A stretch of DNA of 64,000 bases from Clostridia bacterium (GTDB lineage Bacteria > Bacillota > Clostridia > Christensenellales > Borkfalkiaceae): assembly GCA_017621155.1 (NCBI GenBank), contig JAGATP010000015.1, forward strand, positions 96,456 through 160,455, written 5' to 3'. The position numbers were made by a program, and so were the translations under genes. The notes beneath the pieces were generated by a model, which searched no databases, was not told the origin of the DNA, and saw only the letters and a list, made by a program, of their open reading frames with translations. Shown here one piece after another: positions 6,498 through 13,995 of the stretch (positions are counted from its first letter, which is position 1; the number at the start of each line of letters is the position of its first letter).

Positions 6498-9400
6498 TCA
6501 CTTTGCACTTTTTTCCTTTTTATTTTGTAAGGTCGAAACCACGAAGAGCACTGCTCCCACAACCGCCAATACGCCGAATACTGCGTCGAACACCCAAACG
6601 GTAATCTGCCATGCAGGCGTGATGATTATGATCTTATCGGTAGAGCCAATGCCGTTCATTACCGAGCTATTGGCAAAAGCGTAAAGATAATGATGACACG
6701 ATTCGCGCATATTTGCAAGAAGCTTGTTGTCGTTCTGCACCCAATCTTTCATCATGGGAACGAAGAAATCGCTGTAAGAGAGCCACATATCGTTGCCCGC
6801 TTCCAAACCGATACGCACGTCCATCCAATATCTTTTGCTCATGACGGCGTCTGTCAGGACGGCACCGTTAAAGCCCCATTCTTCGCGGAGCACGTTGGTA
6901 AGCAAGCCCTTGTGCGCCCCTGCCCAACGGAAACCGATACGGTTGTACGATGACATGATACCGCTCGTTCCGCCTTCTTCGACGGCATATCTGAACGGTT
7001 TCAGATAGATTTCGCGGATCGCCTGTTCACATGCGAAAGTCGCACAGGACTGACGGTATGTTTCGAAGTCATTGAGGGCGAAGTGCTTGACAAAGCAGAC
7101 AAGTCCCATGCTCTCAGCACCTGCGATTTCCGGTGCAGCCATTTTACCGGAGAGGAATCCGTCTTCCGAAAAATACTCATAGTTTCTTCCGACATAAGGG
7201 GTACGGTGGATATTCACAGCCGGCGCATACCAACCGCTGACGCATTTTCCGTCGATACGTAATGCGTCTTCGCCCATTGAAAGACCGATGTCATGCATAA
7301 TCTCTACGTTGAACGTGGAGGCCATAACGACTTCGGCAGTGTACGCGATGGCAGACACCTTCGTAGAGTTGCCTACACTTCCCTTAATTCCCTGAGGGCC
7401 GTCCTTGTGGCTGGATTCAGGCAGTCCGACGCTGTCTGCCGCGTAACCCTTGAAGCCGTCGTTGGCAACCATATTGGCCATCTCTTCAACCGTAAGCTGA
7501 TCGAGAAGATCTTCCCACAGCGGGTTTTCGTATTCGAGCCCCCTCATCATAGCTACCGTGTACTTTTTTTCTGCACCGGTCGTAACTTTTGCGACGGTGT
7601 TATCAGCTTTATAGTTGAATTGTAAGTCGTTAATCATCTGCGTCGTTGCGGTCATGCCGGTATGCGTGGTGGGATAAGTACCCTGCCAATCATTTCTCGA
7701 CAAATACGTAACCTTTTCGCCGTAATTGTTAAGATCGGCTTTATCGAACTGGTTCGTGACCTTTACGCCCTTGTTTGCATCGGAATAAGCATACGAAGTA
7801 GTATCCGTCGTAGCGACGTCGAAGCGATACGTCTTTTCCGCATCCCCGTTCTTATCCATGCCGTTGCTCGTGGTGTAGCCCTTTGCGGCGAGAATATTGT
7901 TGAGTGCATCGTGCGCATCCGAACCGATTGCCAAATAATACGTACCATTTTCGAAGATATACGTCTTGTTGACGTAAGCATCGTATGTTGCAAGCTCTTT
8001 GCGGTCTACGGTAACTTTCACCGTTTCCTTTTCGTTGGGTTTCAAAATCTTCGTCTTGCCAAAACCGACGAGCTGTACGGCTGCTTTTTCAATGTGATTT
8101 TGACGGTCGAAATCGGTATATTCGCTCTGACCGTAAACCTGCACGACTTCCTTGCCTGCGACCTTACCCGTATTTTCCACTTCCACGCTGAGCGTATACG
8201 CATCCTTGTCGGGATCGTACTCCGTTTTTAACAATTTCTGCGTAAACGTAGTATACGACAATCCGTAACCGAAGGCGTAATTGACTTCGTCTGTGTAGTT
8301 CCACTTGTTGTCTTTCGACATATAGACGCCTGCGTTGCCGTTTGCGTTGCCTCTGCCGAGCACAGCGTCCTCGTACCTCGTTTCATAGTACTTGTAGCCG
8401 ACGTAGATACCCTCTTTTTCATCCATATAGTAAACGGAGTAACGTACTGTCGTGGAGTCGCCGGGGTTGCCGTCGATCTCTACGCCGCCTACAAAACCCG
8501 TCGTTCTGTCGGCATTTGCATACGCATATGCGCCGAAGTTCTTCATTGCGGGAGCCGAAAGCGTACTGGACGAATAGGTATCGACAAATCTTCCGGAAGG
8601 GTTGAATTCGCCGCAGAGAATTTTTGCCACGCCGTTCAGACCGTACTGTCCGGGGCCGCCGATCCAGAGGCACGCGTCGATCTTGTATTCGGGATCGTTG
8701 ATCCAATCGAGCGCCATCGCGTTGGAAGAGTTAATGAGAACGACGATTTTACCGAAGCCGAGACCTGCAACGTATTTTAAAAGCTCTCTCTCTTCATCCT
8801 GTATTTCGTAATATCCTTCGCCATCCAAAAACTTTCCTTCGGGCAGGTCGTTACCTTCGCCGCCGCTTCTGCCGATCGTAACGACCGCCAAATCTTTATA
8901 GCCGTCATACGAAACGTCCCATCCTTCTACAACGGATGCCGGAATTTCGGCAAGGCGCGTCGCATTGCCTACCTCCTCATACTGAATGAAGAATCCCGGC
9001 GTCTTACGGTCTAATTCAGCATCTTTCAGCTTTTGAATTTCGGCGTTATACTTGTCCATTATCGCTGTATTGACTTTAAACTCCGCTACGTTCGTCAAAG
9101 CGGAAGCCAAAGTCGCGGCATTCGCCGTGTCGACTTGTCCCGAACCCGTGCCGCCGTAAATCGTATCAACGGAAGAGCGGCCGAACGTAGTAACGCCGAT
9201 CCCCTTATTTACGGGAAGCGCGCCGTTGTTCTTGACAAGTACGCTGCCTTCTCCCTGAATCTGTTCGCACAGCTCTTTCTGCCACTTCGATAACTTGTCC
9301 TGATCGTCGAAACGACTTTTGTAATACTGTGTATCTTCATTTGAGTTTTCATCTTTGATTACTTTACTCGGATTAATGTTCAACGCATCGTTGATTGCGC

Positions 9401-9506
9401 TTGAATATTGATTACCGAAGTAAGTACCGATCATAAGAATGCAAAACAAAAACGAAAATATTCCGGTCAAGATTGACCAAAGCCTTGTTTTTCGAATAAT
9501 CTTCAT
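6498..9506 (-). CDS. Module 2 membrane-anchored, domain-permuted glycoside hydrolase family 3 protein
   Basis: This 1002-residue protein is the closest paralogue of the module 1 enzyme and has the same plan: membrane helix at about 10-30, GH3 C-domain with IGRSGGEGND, Fn3-like domain, catalytic N-domain, and a second membrane helix at about 968-990 with a KKEKSAK tail. In the catalytic domain DGPQG, NIHRTPYVGRNYEY, KHF and the probable nucleophile Asp886 in LTDA are intact, so activity is expected. Extracellular orientation follows from short, positively charged cytoplasmic ends. The start follows GGAGG. It is transcribed from its own promoter between the kinase terminator and the gene, and is followed by the module's small membrane protein. 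The substrate cannot be told from sequence. Confidence 0.92.
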   Translation of the reverse strand: MKIIRKTRLWSILTGIFSFLFCILMIGTYFGNQYSSAINDALNINPSKVIKDENSNEDTQYYKSRFDDQDKLSKWQKELCEQIQGEGSVLVKNNGALPVNKGIGVTTFGRSSVDTIYGGTGSGQVDTANAATLASALTNVAEFKVNTAIMDKYNAEIQKLKDAELDRKTPGFFIQYEEVGNATRLAEIPASVVEGWDVSYDGYKDLAVVTIGRSGGEGNDLPEGKFLDGEGYYEIQDEERELLKYVAGLGFGKIVVLINSSNAMALDWINDPEYKIDACLWIGGPGQYGLNGVAKILCGEFNPSGRFVDTYSSSTLSAPAMKNFGAYAYANADRTTGFVGGVEIDGNPGDSTTVRYSVYYMDEKEGIYVGYKYYETRYEDAVLGRGNANGNAGVYMSKDNKWNYTDEVNYAFGYGLSYTTFTQKLLKTEYDPDKDAYTLSVEVENTGKVAGKEVVQVYGQSEYTDFDRQNHIEKAAVQLVGFGKTKILKPNEKETVKVTVDRKELATYDAYVNKTYIFENGTYYLAIGSDAHDALNNILAAKGYTTSNGMDKNGDAEKTYRFDVATTDTTSYAYSDANKGVKVTNQFDKADLNNYGEKVTYLSRNDWQGTYPTTHTGMTATTQMINDLQFNYKADNTVAKVTTGAEKKYTVAMMRGLEYENPLWEDLLDQLTVEEMANMVANDGFKGYAADSVGLPESSHKDGPQGIKGSVGNSTKVSAIAYTAEVVMASTFNVEIMHDIGLSMGEDALRIDGKCVSGWYAPAVNIHRTPYVGRNYEYFSEDGFLSGKMAAPEIAGAESMGLVCFVKHFALNDFETYRQSCATFACEQAIREIYLKPFRYAVEEGGTSGIMSSYNRIGFRWAGAHKGLLTNVLREEWGFNGAVLTDAVMSKRYWMDVRIGLEAGNDMWLSYSDFFVPMMKDWVQNDNKLLANMRESCHHYLYAFANSSVMNGIGSTDKIIIITPAWQITVWVFDAVFGVLAVVGAVLFVVSTLQNKKEKSAK

Positions 9507-9533
9507 TATTCAACCTCCATTATAATTCCACGA

Positions 9534-9570
9534 AAACGGTTTCCCCGTTTCGCTCGCTCATTATAACATA
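9534..9570 (-). promoter_or_regulatory. Module 2 GH3 promoter with inverted repeat downstream of the -10
   Basis: Minus strand TATAAT (9560-9565) lies about 54 bp before the GH3 start and lacks a recognisable -35. A perfect inverted repeat AAACGG-5-CCGTTT (9534-9550) follows within the predicted first 30 transcribed bases. It could be an operator or a 5' mRNA hairpin. Confidence 0.55.
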
Positions 9571-9635
9571 AGTCTGCTTTTTGCGTTTATCTTTCGAGAG
9601 ATTCGTCGGTTTTCCCGAGAATTTCGTCAAAAAAA

Positions 9636-9655
9636 GGGACGGCATTTGCCGTCCC
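9636..9655 (-). terminator. Terminator of the module 2 kinase operon
   Basis: A perfect 9-bp stem GGGACGGCA / TGCCGTCCC with a 2-nt loop, followed on the minus strand by seven T. It separates the two-component operon from the GH3 gene. Confidence 0.9.
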
Positions 9656-9671
9656 CTAGGAACCTTTTACA

Positions 9672-10964
9672 CTACTCTACCGCCATGGGCAACAGAATAC
9701 TCAGCGTAAACATATGATCTTTGTAATCGATGATCAAATTTCCGTTGTATTTCTCTACGATATAGCGTATCGAACGCATACCGAAGCCATGTACGTTCTT
9801 ATCTTTGGAAGAAAGGGGCAAGCCGTCCTTCATTGCGGGCTTTTCGGCACAGTAATTCGTGATCAGAATCTGCCCCATTTGACCGTGACTTCTGACGGAT
9901 ACGCTGATGATTCGCTTATCCTTTTCCTCATGCTCTACACTCTGTATCGCGTTGTCAAGCGCGTTGCCGAACAGCGAACTGATGTCGGAAGGGTTCATGT
10001 CCTTGATAACCGAAGGGTCGATGATACAGGAAACGATGATCTCGTTCGCATTACAGTAAATGAGTTTTTCCGATAACAAGCCGTTCAAAGCGCTGTTGCC
10101 CGTATCGGGCGTATTGTCGTACAAATCGATGGAATTTGCAATCTCTTTGAAGAACTCGGCGTTGTCCGCCGTGCTTGTCTTGCGGTATTCGTCCAAATGA
10201 TAACGCAAATCATGAAACTTCATGTTGATGATGTCGATCGTATCCTGACGAATATTATGTCGATTCTCTTCTGCGGCAAGTAACTGTTCGATTGTGCGCT
10301 TTTCGTTATACGTTCTGCTTTGGCGCAACAAACTGAATTGGATGAGCAGCACGAGCGTTATACATAACGTGGAAAAGATGAGCAGTAGCTCATAATCGGT
10401 CAAAATACCTAAGCTACGCAACAACGATCGGCTACACGTAACGAAAAAGGTTATAATTGCAAGCAACAGAGAAGTCGAATTGTTGATATAAATTTCGTTA
10501 TTTTTATTAAAACGGCGTATGATCAGGAAATAACTCACCGTATACACGAGAACAAAGACGGCAAAACCGACGAGCATATAGGCGATAAGATCGTTCTCCT
10601 GATCGAGACCGATGATAGAAACAGCCAAATATCCGACGTTGTATGCAAAATGTTGAATCGCATAGGAAACAAGTGCAATGAACAAGCCGCATTTAGGCGA
10701 GGTGTCCAAGACGAAGTAGAGAAACAACACGGATACACCGAATTGAAAGATCACGCGAAAGAGGATAAACCAGCCGTTGGAAAAAAACGGCAAAGTCCAA
10801 CAGAGGAGAGCGTAGAAGAATAATCCGAAAATCAGCCGCAAAAGAGGGTGACTGCGTTTGGGTTGACCGATGACAAACAACATTTCCACAATCATAAGCT
10901 CGGTGGAAAAAGACATATGCACCCGCCATATCACATTCATGAAATAATTGATTCCTTCGGGCAT
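9672..10964 (-). CDS. Module 2 GHKL (AgrC-like) sensor histidine kinase
   Basis: A 430-residue kinase with about six membrane helices in the first 200 residues, a coiled linker, and a GHKL domain. It has the phospho-acceptor His in NMKFHDLRYH, the N box GNALDNAIQSVE, and the glycine box HGFGMRSIRYI. It is a paralogue of the module 1 kinase; the sensory helices are less alike than the kinase core, as expected if they recognise different signals. The start is the ATG at 10964, 2 bp after the regulator stop and just after GGAGGA; a longer frame reaching 11048 overlaps the regulator and has no ribosome site. A strong terminator follows the gene. Confidence 0.9.
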   Translation of the reverse strand: MPEGINYFMNVIWRVHMSFSTELMIVEMLFVIGQPKRSHPLLRLIFGLFFYALLCWTLPFFSNGWFILFRVIFQFGVSVLFLYFVLDTSPKCGLFIALVSYAIQHFAYNVGYLAVSIIGLDQENDLIAYMLVGFAVFVLVYTVSYFLIIRRFNKNNEIYINNSTSLLLAIITFFVTCSRSLLRSLGILTDYELLLIFSTLCITLVLLIQFSLLRQSRTYNEKRTIEQLLAAEENRHNIRQDTIDIINMKFHDLRYHLDEYRKTSTADNAEFFKEIANSIDLYDNTPDTGNSALNGLLSEKLIYCNANEIIVSCIIDPSVIKDMNPSDISSLFGNALDNAIQSVEHEEKDKRIISVSVRSHGQMGQILITNYCAEKPAMKDGLPLSSKDKNVHGFGMRSIRYIVEKYNGNLIIDYKDHMFTLSILLPMAVE

Positions 10965-10966
10965 TT

Positions 10967-11656
10967 TCAGAGTCCTCCCAAATACCGGTTTATGTCTTCC
11001 ATGAATAGCTTTTTGCGTCCCCGCGATATGGGCAATCGCTCGCCGCACACGACGGCGTCCGTCCCATTGATACAGGTCAAATAGCGCATATTGACGATAA
11101 AGGAGTTGTTGCAGCGGGAAAACTCCTTCCCCAAAGTGCTCTCCACCGCCTTCAGGGTCTTGTATACCTTGTAGTTTCCACGGAAAGTATGGTAAATGAC
11201 GTGCTGATTGCTCCCCTCGATGTAAAAGATGTCCCGCTCGTCCAACAGGTAAGTAGTCCCGTCCGAGATGACGGAACAGATTTTCTTACGGGGAATGCTC
11301 CGAAACGCCTTCTCGAATTTAACCGAGAGATTGAAATAGGACACGGGCTTGACCATAAAATCGAGCGCATCCACCTCGTAGCCGCAAATGGCATACTGCG
11401 CCATGCGCGTGATGAAGATGATCACCGCTTCTGTGTCCGTCCGTCGAATCTTCCGCGCCGCGTCCATGCCGTTTAAATCGGGCATCTCAATGTCCAGCAA
11501 AATGATATCATAATGCGTGTAGTCACTGACAAAATCGATCGAGGAAGAAAACAGAGCGCATTCCGCTACCTGTCCTATTTCCCGCAAATAGCGCAAAACG
11601 TATTCGTTCAGCTGTTCTCGTTGTTTCTTCTCATCGTCCACAATGGCAATTTTCAT
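10967..11656 (-). CDS. Module 2 LytTR-family response regulator
   Basis: A 229-residue paralogue of the module 1 regulator. The receiver has AIVDDE, the phospho-acceptor Asp in ILLDIEMPDLNG, and FMVKPVSYF. The LytTR domain has YIEGSNQHVIYHT and FSRCNNSFIVNM. The start ATG follows a GGGAGG site whose surroundings, with the promoter, are shared nearly base for base with module 1. Amino-acid identity to the module 1 protein is only about half by eye, and concentrates in the phospho-acceptor and LytTR recognition segments. It is the first gene of the module 2 two-component operon. It probably controls the adjacent GH3 promoter; cross-talk with module 1 is possible given the shared motifs. Confidence 0.93.
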   Translation of the reverse strand: MKIAIVDDEKKQREQLNEYVLRYLREIGQVAECALFSSSIDFVSDYTHYDIILLDIEMPDLNGMDAARKIRRTDTEAVIIFITRMAQYAICGYEVDALDFMVKPVSYFNLSVKFEKAFRSIPRKKICSVISDGTTYLLDERDIFYIEGSNQHVIYHTFRGNYKVYKTLKAVESTLGKEFSRCNNSFIVNMRYLTCINGTDAVVCGERLPISRGRKKLFMEDINRYLGGL

Positions 11657-11814
11657 CGAATTTCCTCCCTTTTGTCACCATTATAGACAAAACGTGCGCG
11701 TCTGTCAAGGGCAAAAAAGAATTTTATTCCCCAAAAAACGGGATTTTCTCCAAAAAAATCGCCCAACCCGGCGATTTTTCGGCATTTCTTCCCGCTATCT
11801 ACACGAAAAAAGGC
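11643..11814. repeat. 172-bp intergenic repeat, copy 2
   Basis: Second copy of the block at 5861-6032. It includes the promoter, the ribosome site and a terminator hairpin at 11754-11779. The match ends abruptly at the last bases before the ABC permease terminator. Confidence 0.95.
11680..11708 (-). promoter_or_regulatory. Perfect sigma-A promoter of the module 2 regulator operon
   Basis: Minus strand TTGACA (11703-11708), 17-bp spacer, TATAAT (11680-11685). The spacer and flanks are nearly identical to the module 1 promoter. Confidence 0.92.
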
Positions 11815-11837
11815 AGCACGGAAATTTCCATGCCGCC
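11812..11837 (-). terminator. Terminator of the GntR-ABC operon
   Basis: A long, nearly perfect palindrome (GGCGGCATGGAAA / TTTCCGTGCTGCC, two mismatched pairs) is followed on the minus strand by a T run. It lies 20 bp after the permease stop. The second hairpin at 11754-11779 backs it up. Confidence 0.8.
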
Positions 11838-11857
11838 TCTTCGAGCCTCAAAAGGGC

Positions 11858-12694
11858 TTATTCCAGATTGAGTTTTTTGATGAGCAAATGCTTGTTGAGG
11901 AAGTATCCTCCGATCAGCAAGCCAATGATGGCGACGAGATAGAGCCACTCGAACACGATCGTCAAGAGAGCGGGATTTCCCGATAACATGAGAATCGTTT
12001 GGAAAACGGACATGACGATGCCGGAAACGAAAGACCATCCGTAAAAGAGAACGATCATGACGAGGATTCGATTCTTCTTGACGAGAATGGAAGCAATGGT
12101 GATGATGGTAAACCAAAGCATCAACGAGAGAGGCTCTGCCAAAAGCATGATCAAGACGCCGCAGACGATGAAGGAAGTCCATTGCCAAGGCTCAAAGATA
12201 GAGAGGATTCCCAAAGACTCAAACTCGGCAATTATCTCTTGGAAAAGCTGTCCCCAATCGGGCCAAGGGATATTTCCAACCGCGGTCAGCGTGAGGATAA
12301 CGCCTATGAAGTCGATGATGACGACTACCCCGAAAAAGATCGACCAGATCCAAGCGTTTAAGAACTTAGCGAGAAAGATGTCCGACTGCGTGACGGGCAA
12401 GGTAAAGGTGAGATACCCCTCCGCCGTCACCGTGCTGTCGTAATACCGCTTGAGCAGGAGAACCAACGCGACCACAGAGATTGCGACGAGCGCAAGAATG
12501 GAGACCATCAAAACGATAGAACCCATGATTGACATAACGATCATCAACTGATCGGGAATCTGCATGACGAGGGGAAGGAAGAGAAGCACGATGGAAACGT
12601 CGAGGAGTACGCCCAAAAGGATTGCCGCGATTAAGAGTGGTACACCGAATTTGGAAACGCTTTTGAACTCGTATTTGAAAAATTTACTGAACAT
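11858..12694 (-). CDS. ABC-2 type transporter permease
   Basis: A 278-residue protein with six predicted membrane helices (near 15-40, 47-75, 100-130, 165-190, 195-235 and 245-268) and few charged residues. It overlaps the 3' end of the ATP-binding gene and is the last gene of a GntR/ATPase/permease operon. This order is typical of YtrA-type systems and of Bcr/Lan-like exporters that respond to cell-wall antibiotics or lantibiotics. By position it should form the membrane channel for the ATPase at 12684-13403. The substrate is unknown; transport of a peptide or lipid out of the membrane is the usual role of the class. Confidence 0.85.
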   Translation of the reverse strand: MFSKFFKYEFKSVSKFGVPLLIAAILLGVLLDVSIVLLFLPLVMQIPDQLMIVMSIMGSIVLMVSILALVAISVVALVLLLKRYYDSTVTAEGYLTFTLPVTQSDIFLAKFLNAWIWSIFFGVVVIIDFIGVILTLTAVGNIPWPDWGQLFQEIIAEFESLGILSIFEPWQWTSFIVCGVLIMLLAEPLSLMLWFTIITIASILVKKNRILVMIVLFYGWSFVSGIVMSVFQTILMLSGNPALLTIVFEWLYLVAIIGLLIGGYFLNKHLLIKKLNLE

Positions 12695-13403
12695 TTCTAA
12701 CCTCCTTCGGCGTATAGCGGAACAAGTCTCTGAAGTGTTGATCGAGAGAAATTCCCTTTTCCTCGCGGATGGTATCCGTCCTGCCCTGTTCTATGACGTG
12801 GCCGTTGCAGATGAAAACGTATTCATCGAGCACCGTTTCAACGTCGTAAATGAGGTGTGTGGAGATGAGCACAGTGGACGTGGGAGAGTAATTCTGCAAA
12901 ATGGTATCTAAGATGTAATCCCGCGCCGCAGGATCGACGCCCGCGATGGGTTCGTCTAAGAGATAGAGCTTTGCCCGACGCGCCATGACCATGACGAGCT
13001 GCACCTTCTCCTGCGTGCCCTTCGAGAGGGTCTTGATCTTTTTCTCAAAGGGAATCTGCAAGGAGCGCAGCATATCCTCTGCTCGCCTCCGATCGAAGTC
13101 GGCATAAAATTCCGAAAACAGATCGAGACAGTCCGAAACCTTCGAAGCAGGGTTGAAATAAGTGCGTTCGGGAAGATAAGAAACGATTGCCTTCGTCTCC
13201 GTTCCGATGTCCTTGCCGTCCACGGCAATGCGACCGCCGTCCGCCTGCAAAAGTCCCGCCGCCAATTTAATCAGCGTCGTCTTGCCGCTGCCGTTGGGGC
13301 CCAACAATCCCACGATTTTCCCTTCGGGAATTTGCAGGTCGATATTGTCGAGTGCGACGAGACTGCCGTACCGTTTGGTCAAATGTTCACAAGATACTAT
13401 CAT
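12684..13403 (-). CDS. ABC transporter ATP-binding protein
   Basis: A 239-residue ATPase with Walker A (GPNGSGKTTLIK), a Q loop near SYLPERTYF, an ABC signature in the degenerate form LSKGTQEKV, Walker B (LYLLDEPIAGVD) and a switch His in ISTHLIYD. Everything needed for ATP hydrolysis is there. The start is the ATG at 13403 preceded by GGAGG; the longer frame to 13469 overlaps the GntR gene. It overlaps the GntR stop by 17 bp and the permease start by 11 bp, so the three are translated as a coupled unit. Sequence type is that of the BcrA/YtrB group. Confidence 0.93.
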   Translation of the reverse strand: MIVSCEHLTKRYGSLVALDNIDLQIPEGKIVGLLGPNGSGKTTLIKLAAGLLQADGGRIAVDGKDIGTETKAIVSYLPERTYFNPASKVSDCLDLFSEFYADFDRRRAEDMLRSLQIPFEKKIKTLSKGTQEKVQLVMVMARRAKLYLLDEPIAGVDPAARDYILDTILQNYSPTSTVLISTHLIYDVETVLDEYVFICNGHVIEQGRTDTIREEKGISLDQHFRDLFRYTPKEVRNVQ

Positions 13404-13758
13404 GTTCCACCTCCTGAAGAATGGATTCGATTTCCGTTCTGTCAATGCCGAGCCGCTTGAGAGCCCCATAAACGTCCCTTAAAATTGACTTTGCCTTTTT
13501 CCTTCGTAATTGTTCCAACCGATCGGAATCTGCCGTGACAAACCGTCCCGCCGTCCGCTTGCTCTCTGTCACTCCCATTTTATCGAGTTCGGAGAACGCC
13601 CGCTGCACGGTGTTGGGGTTGACGGCAAGTTCCATTGCCAGATCTCTGACGGTGGGCAATTCTCCGCCCGCAGGGTAAGTTCCGCCCAAAATGCGCTCTT
13701 CCACGAGATCGACAATCTGCCGATAGATGGGGATTCCCGTCTTAAATTTCCAGCCCAT
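13387..13758 (-). CDS. GntR-family (YtrA-type) transcriptional regulator
   Basis: A 123-residue short GntR protein: a winged helix-turn-helix (residues ~5-75, with PIYRQIVDLVEERI, LPTVRDLAMELAVNPNTVQRAFSELDKMG and AGRFV) and a short helical tail of about 45 residues in place of a large effector domain. This is the YtrA subfamily, normally a repressor of its own operon with an ABC transporter. The start ATG at 13758 follows AAGGAGG; the longer frame to 13920 would run through the promoter. The promoter carries a 10-bp-arm palindrome over the -10, which fits autorepression. Confidence 0.9.
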   Translation of the reverse strand: MGWKFKTGIPIYRQIVDLVEERILGGTYPAGGELPTVRDLAMELAVNPNTVQRAFSELDKMGVTESKRTAGRFVTADSDRLEQLRRKKAKSILRDVYGALKRLGIDRTEIESILQEVEHDSIL

Positions 13759-13865
13759 ACAACCTCCTTTTTTGAGTTTTGAGCGTACCGCATACAGGAC
13801 GAGACGCTGTTTGCGCGGGGAGCGGAAGCCTTTCGATCTCCCTGCCCGGCGTCTTTGTCTTATTG

Positions 13866-13920
13866 TATTATTGTACTGCTCATCTAATACAATAATACCA
13901 TACTTTCTCTCCCCTGTCAA
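13866..13920 (-). promoter_or_regulatory. GntR operon promoter with palindromic operator
   Basis: Minus strand TTGACA (13915-13920), 17 bp, TATTAT (13892-13897). A perfect inverted repeat TATTATTGTA / TACAATAATA (13866-13875 and 13888-13897, 12-bp gap) covers the -10 and the start of transcription, where a bound repressor would block polymerase. The likely ligand protein is the first gene of the operon. Confidence 0.85.
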
Positions 13921-13955
13921 GGGTTTTTGAAAAATTTTTTTGATTTATCGCAGCA

Positions 13956-13981
13956 AAAAAGGCGGGAAATTCCGCCTTTTT
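13956..13981 (-). terminator. Terminator of the leucine-rich-repeat lipoprotein gene
   Basis: A 10-bp stem AAAAAGGCGG / CCGCCTTTTT, 15 bp after the stop codon on the minus strand, continuing into a T run. Confidence 0.9.
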
Positions 13982-13995
13982 GCTTCGATAAACCG

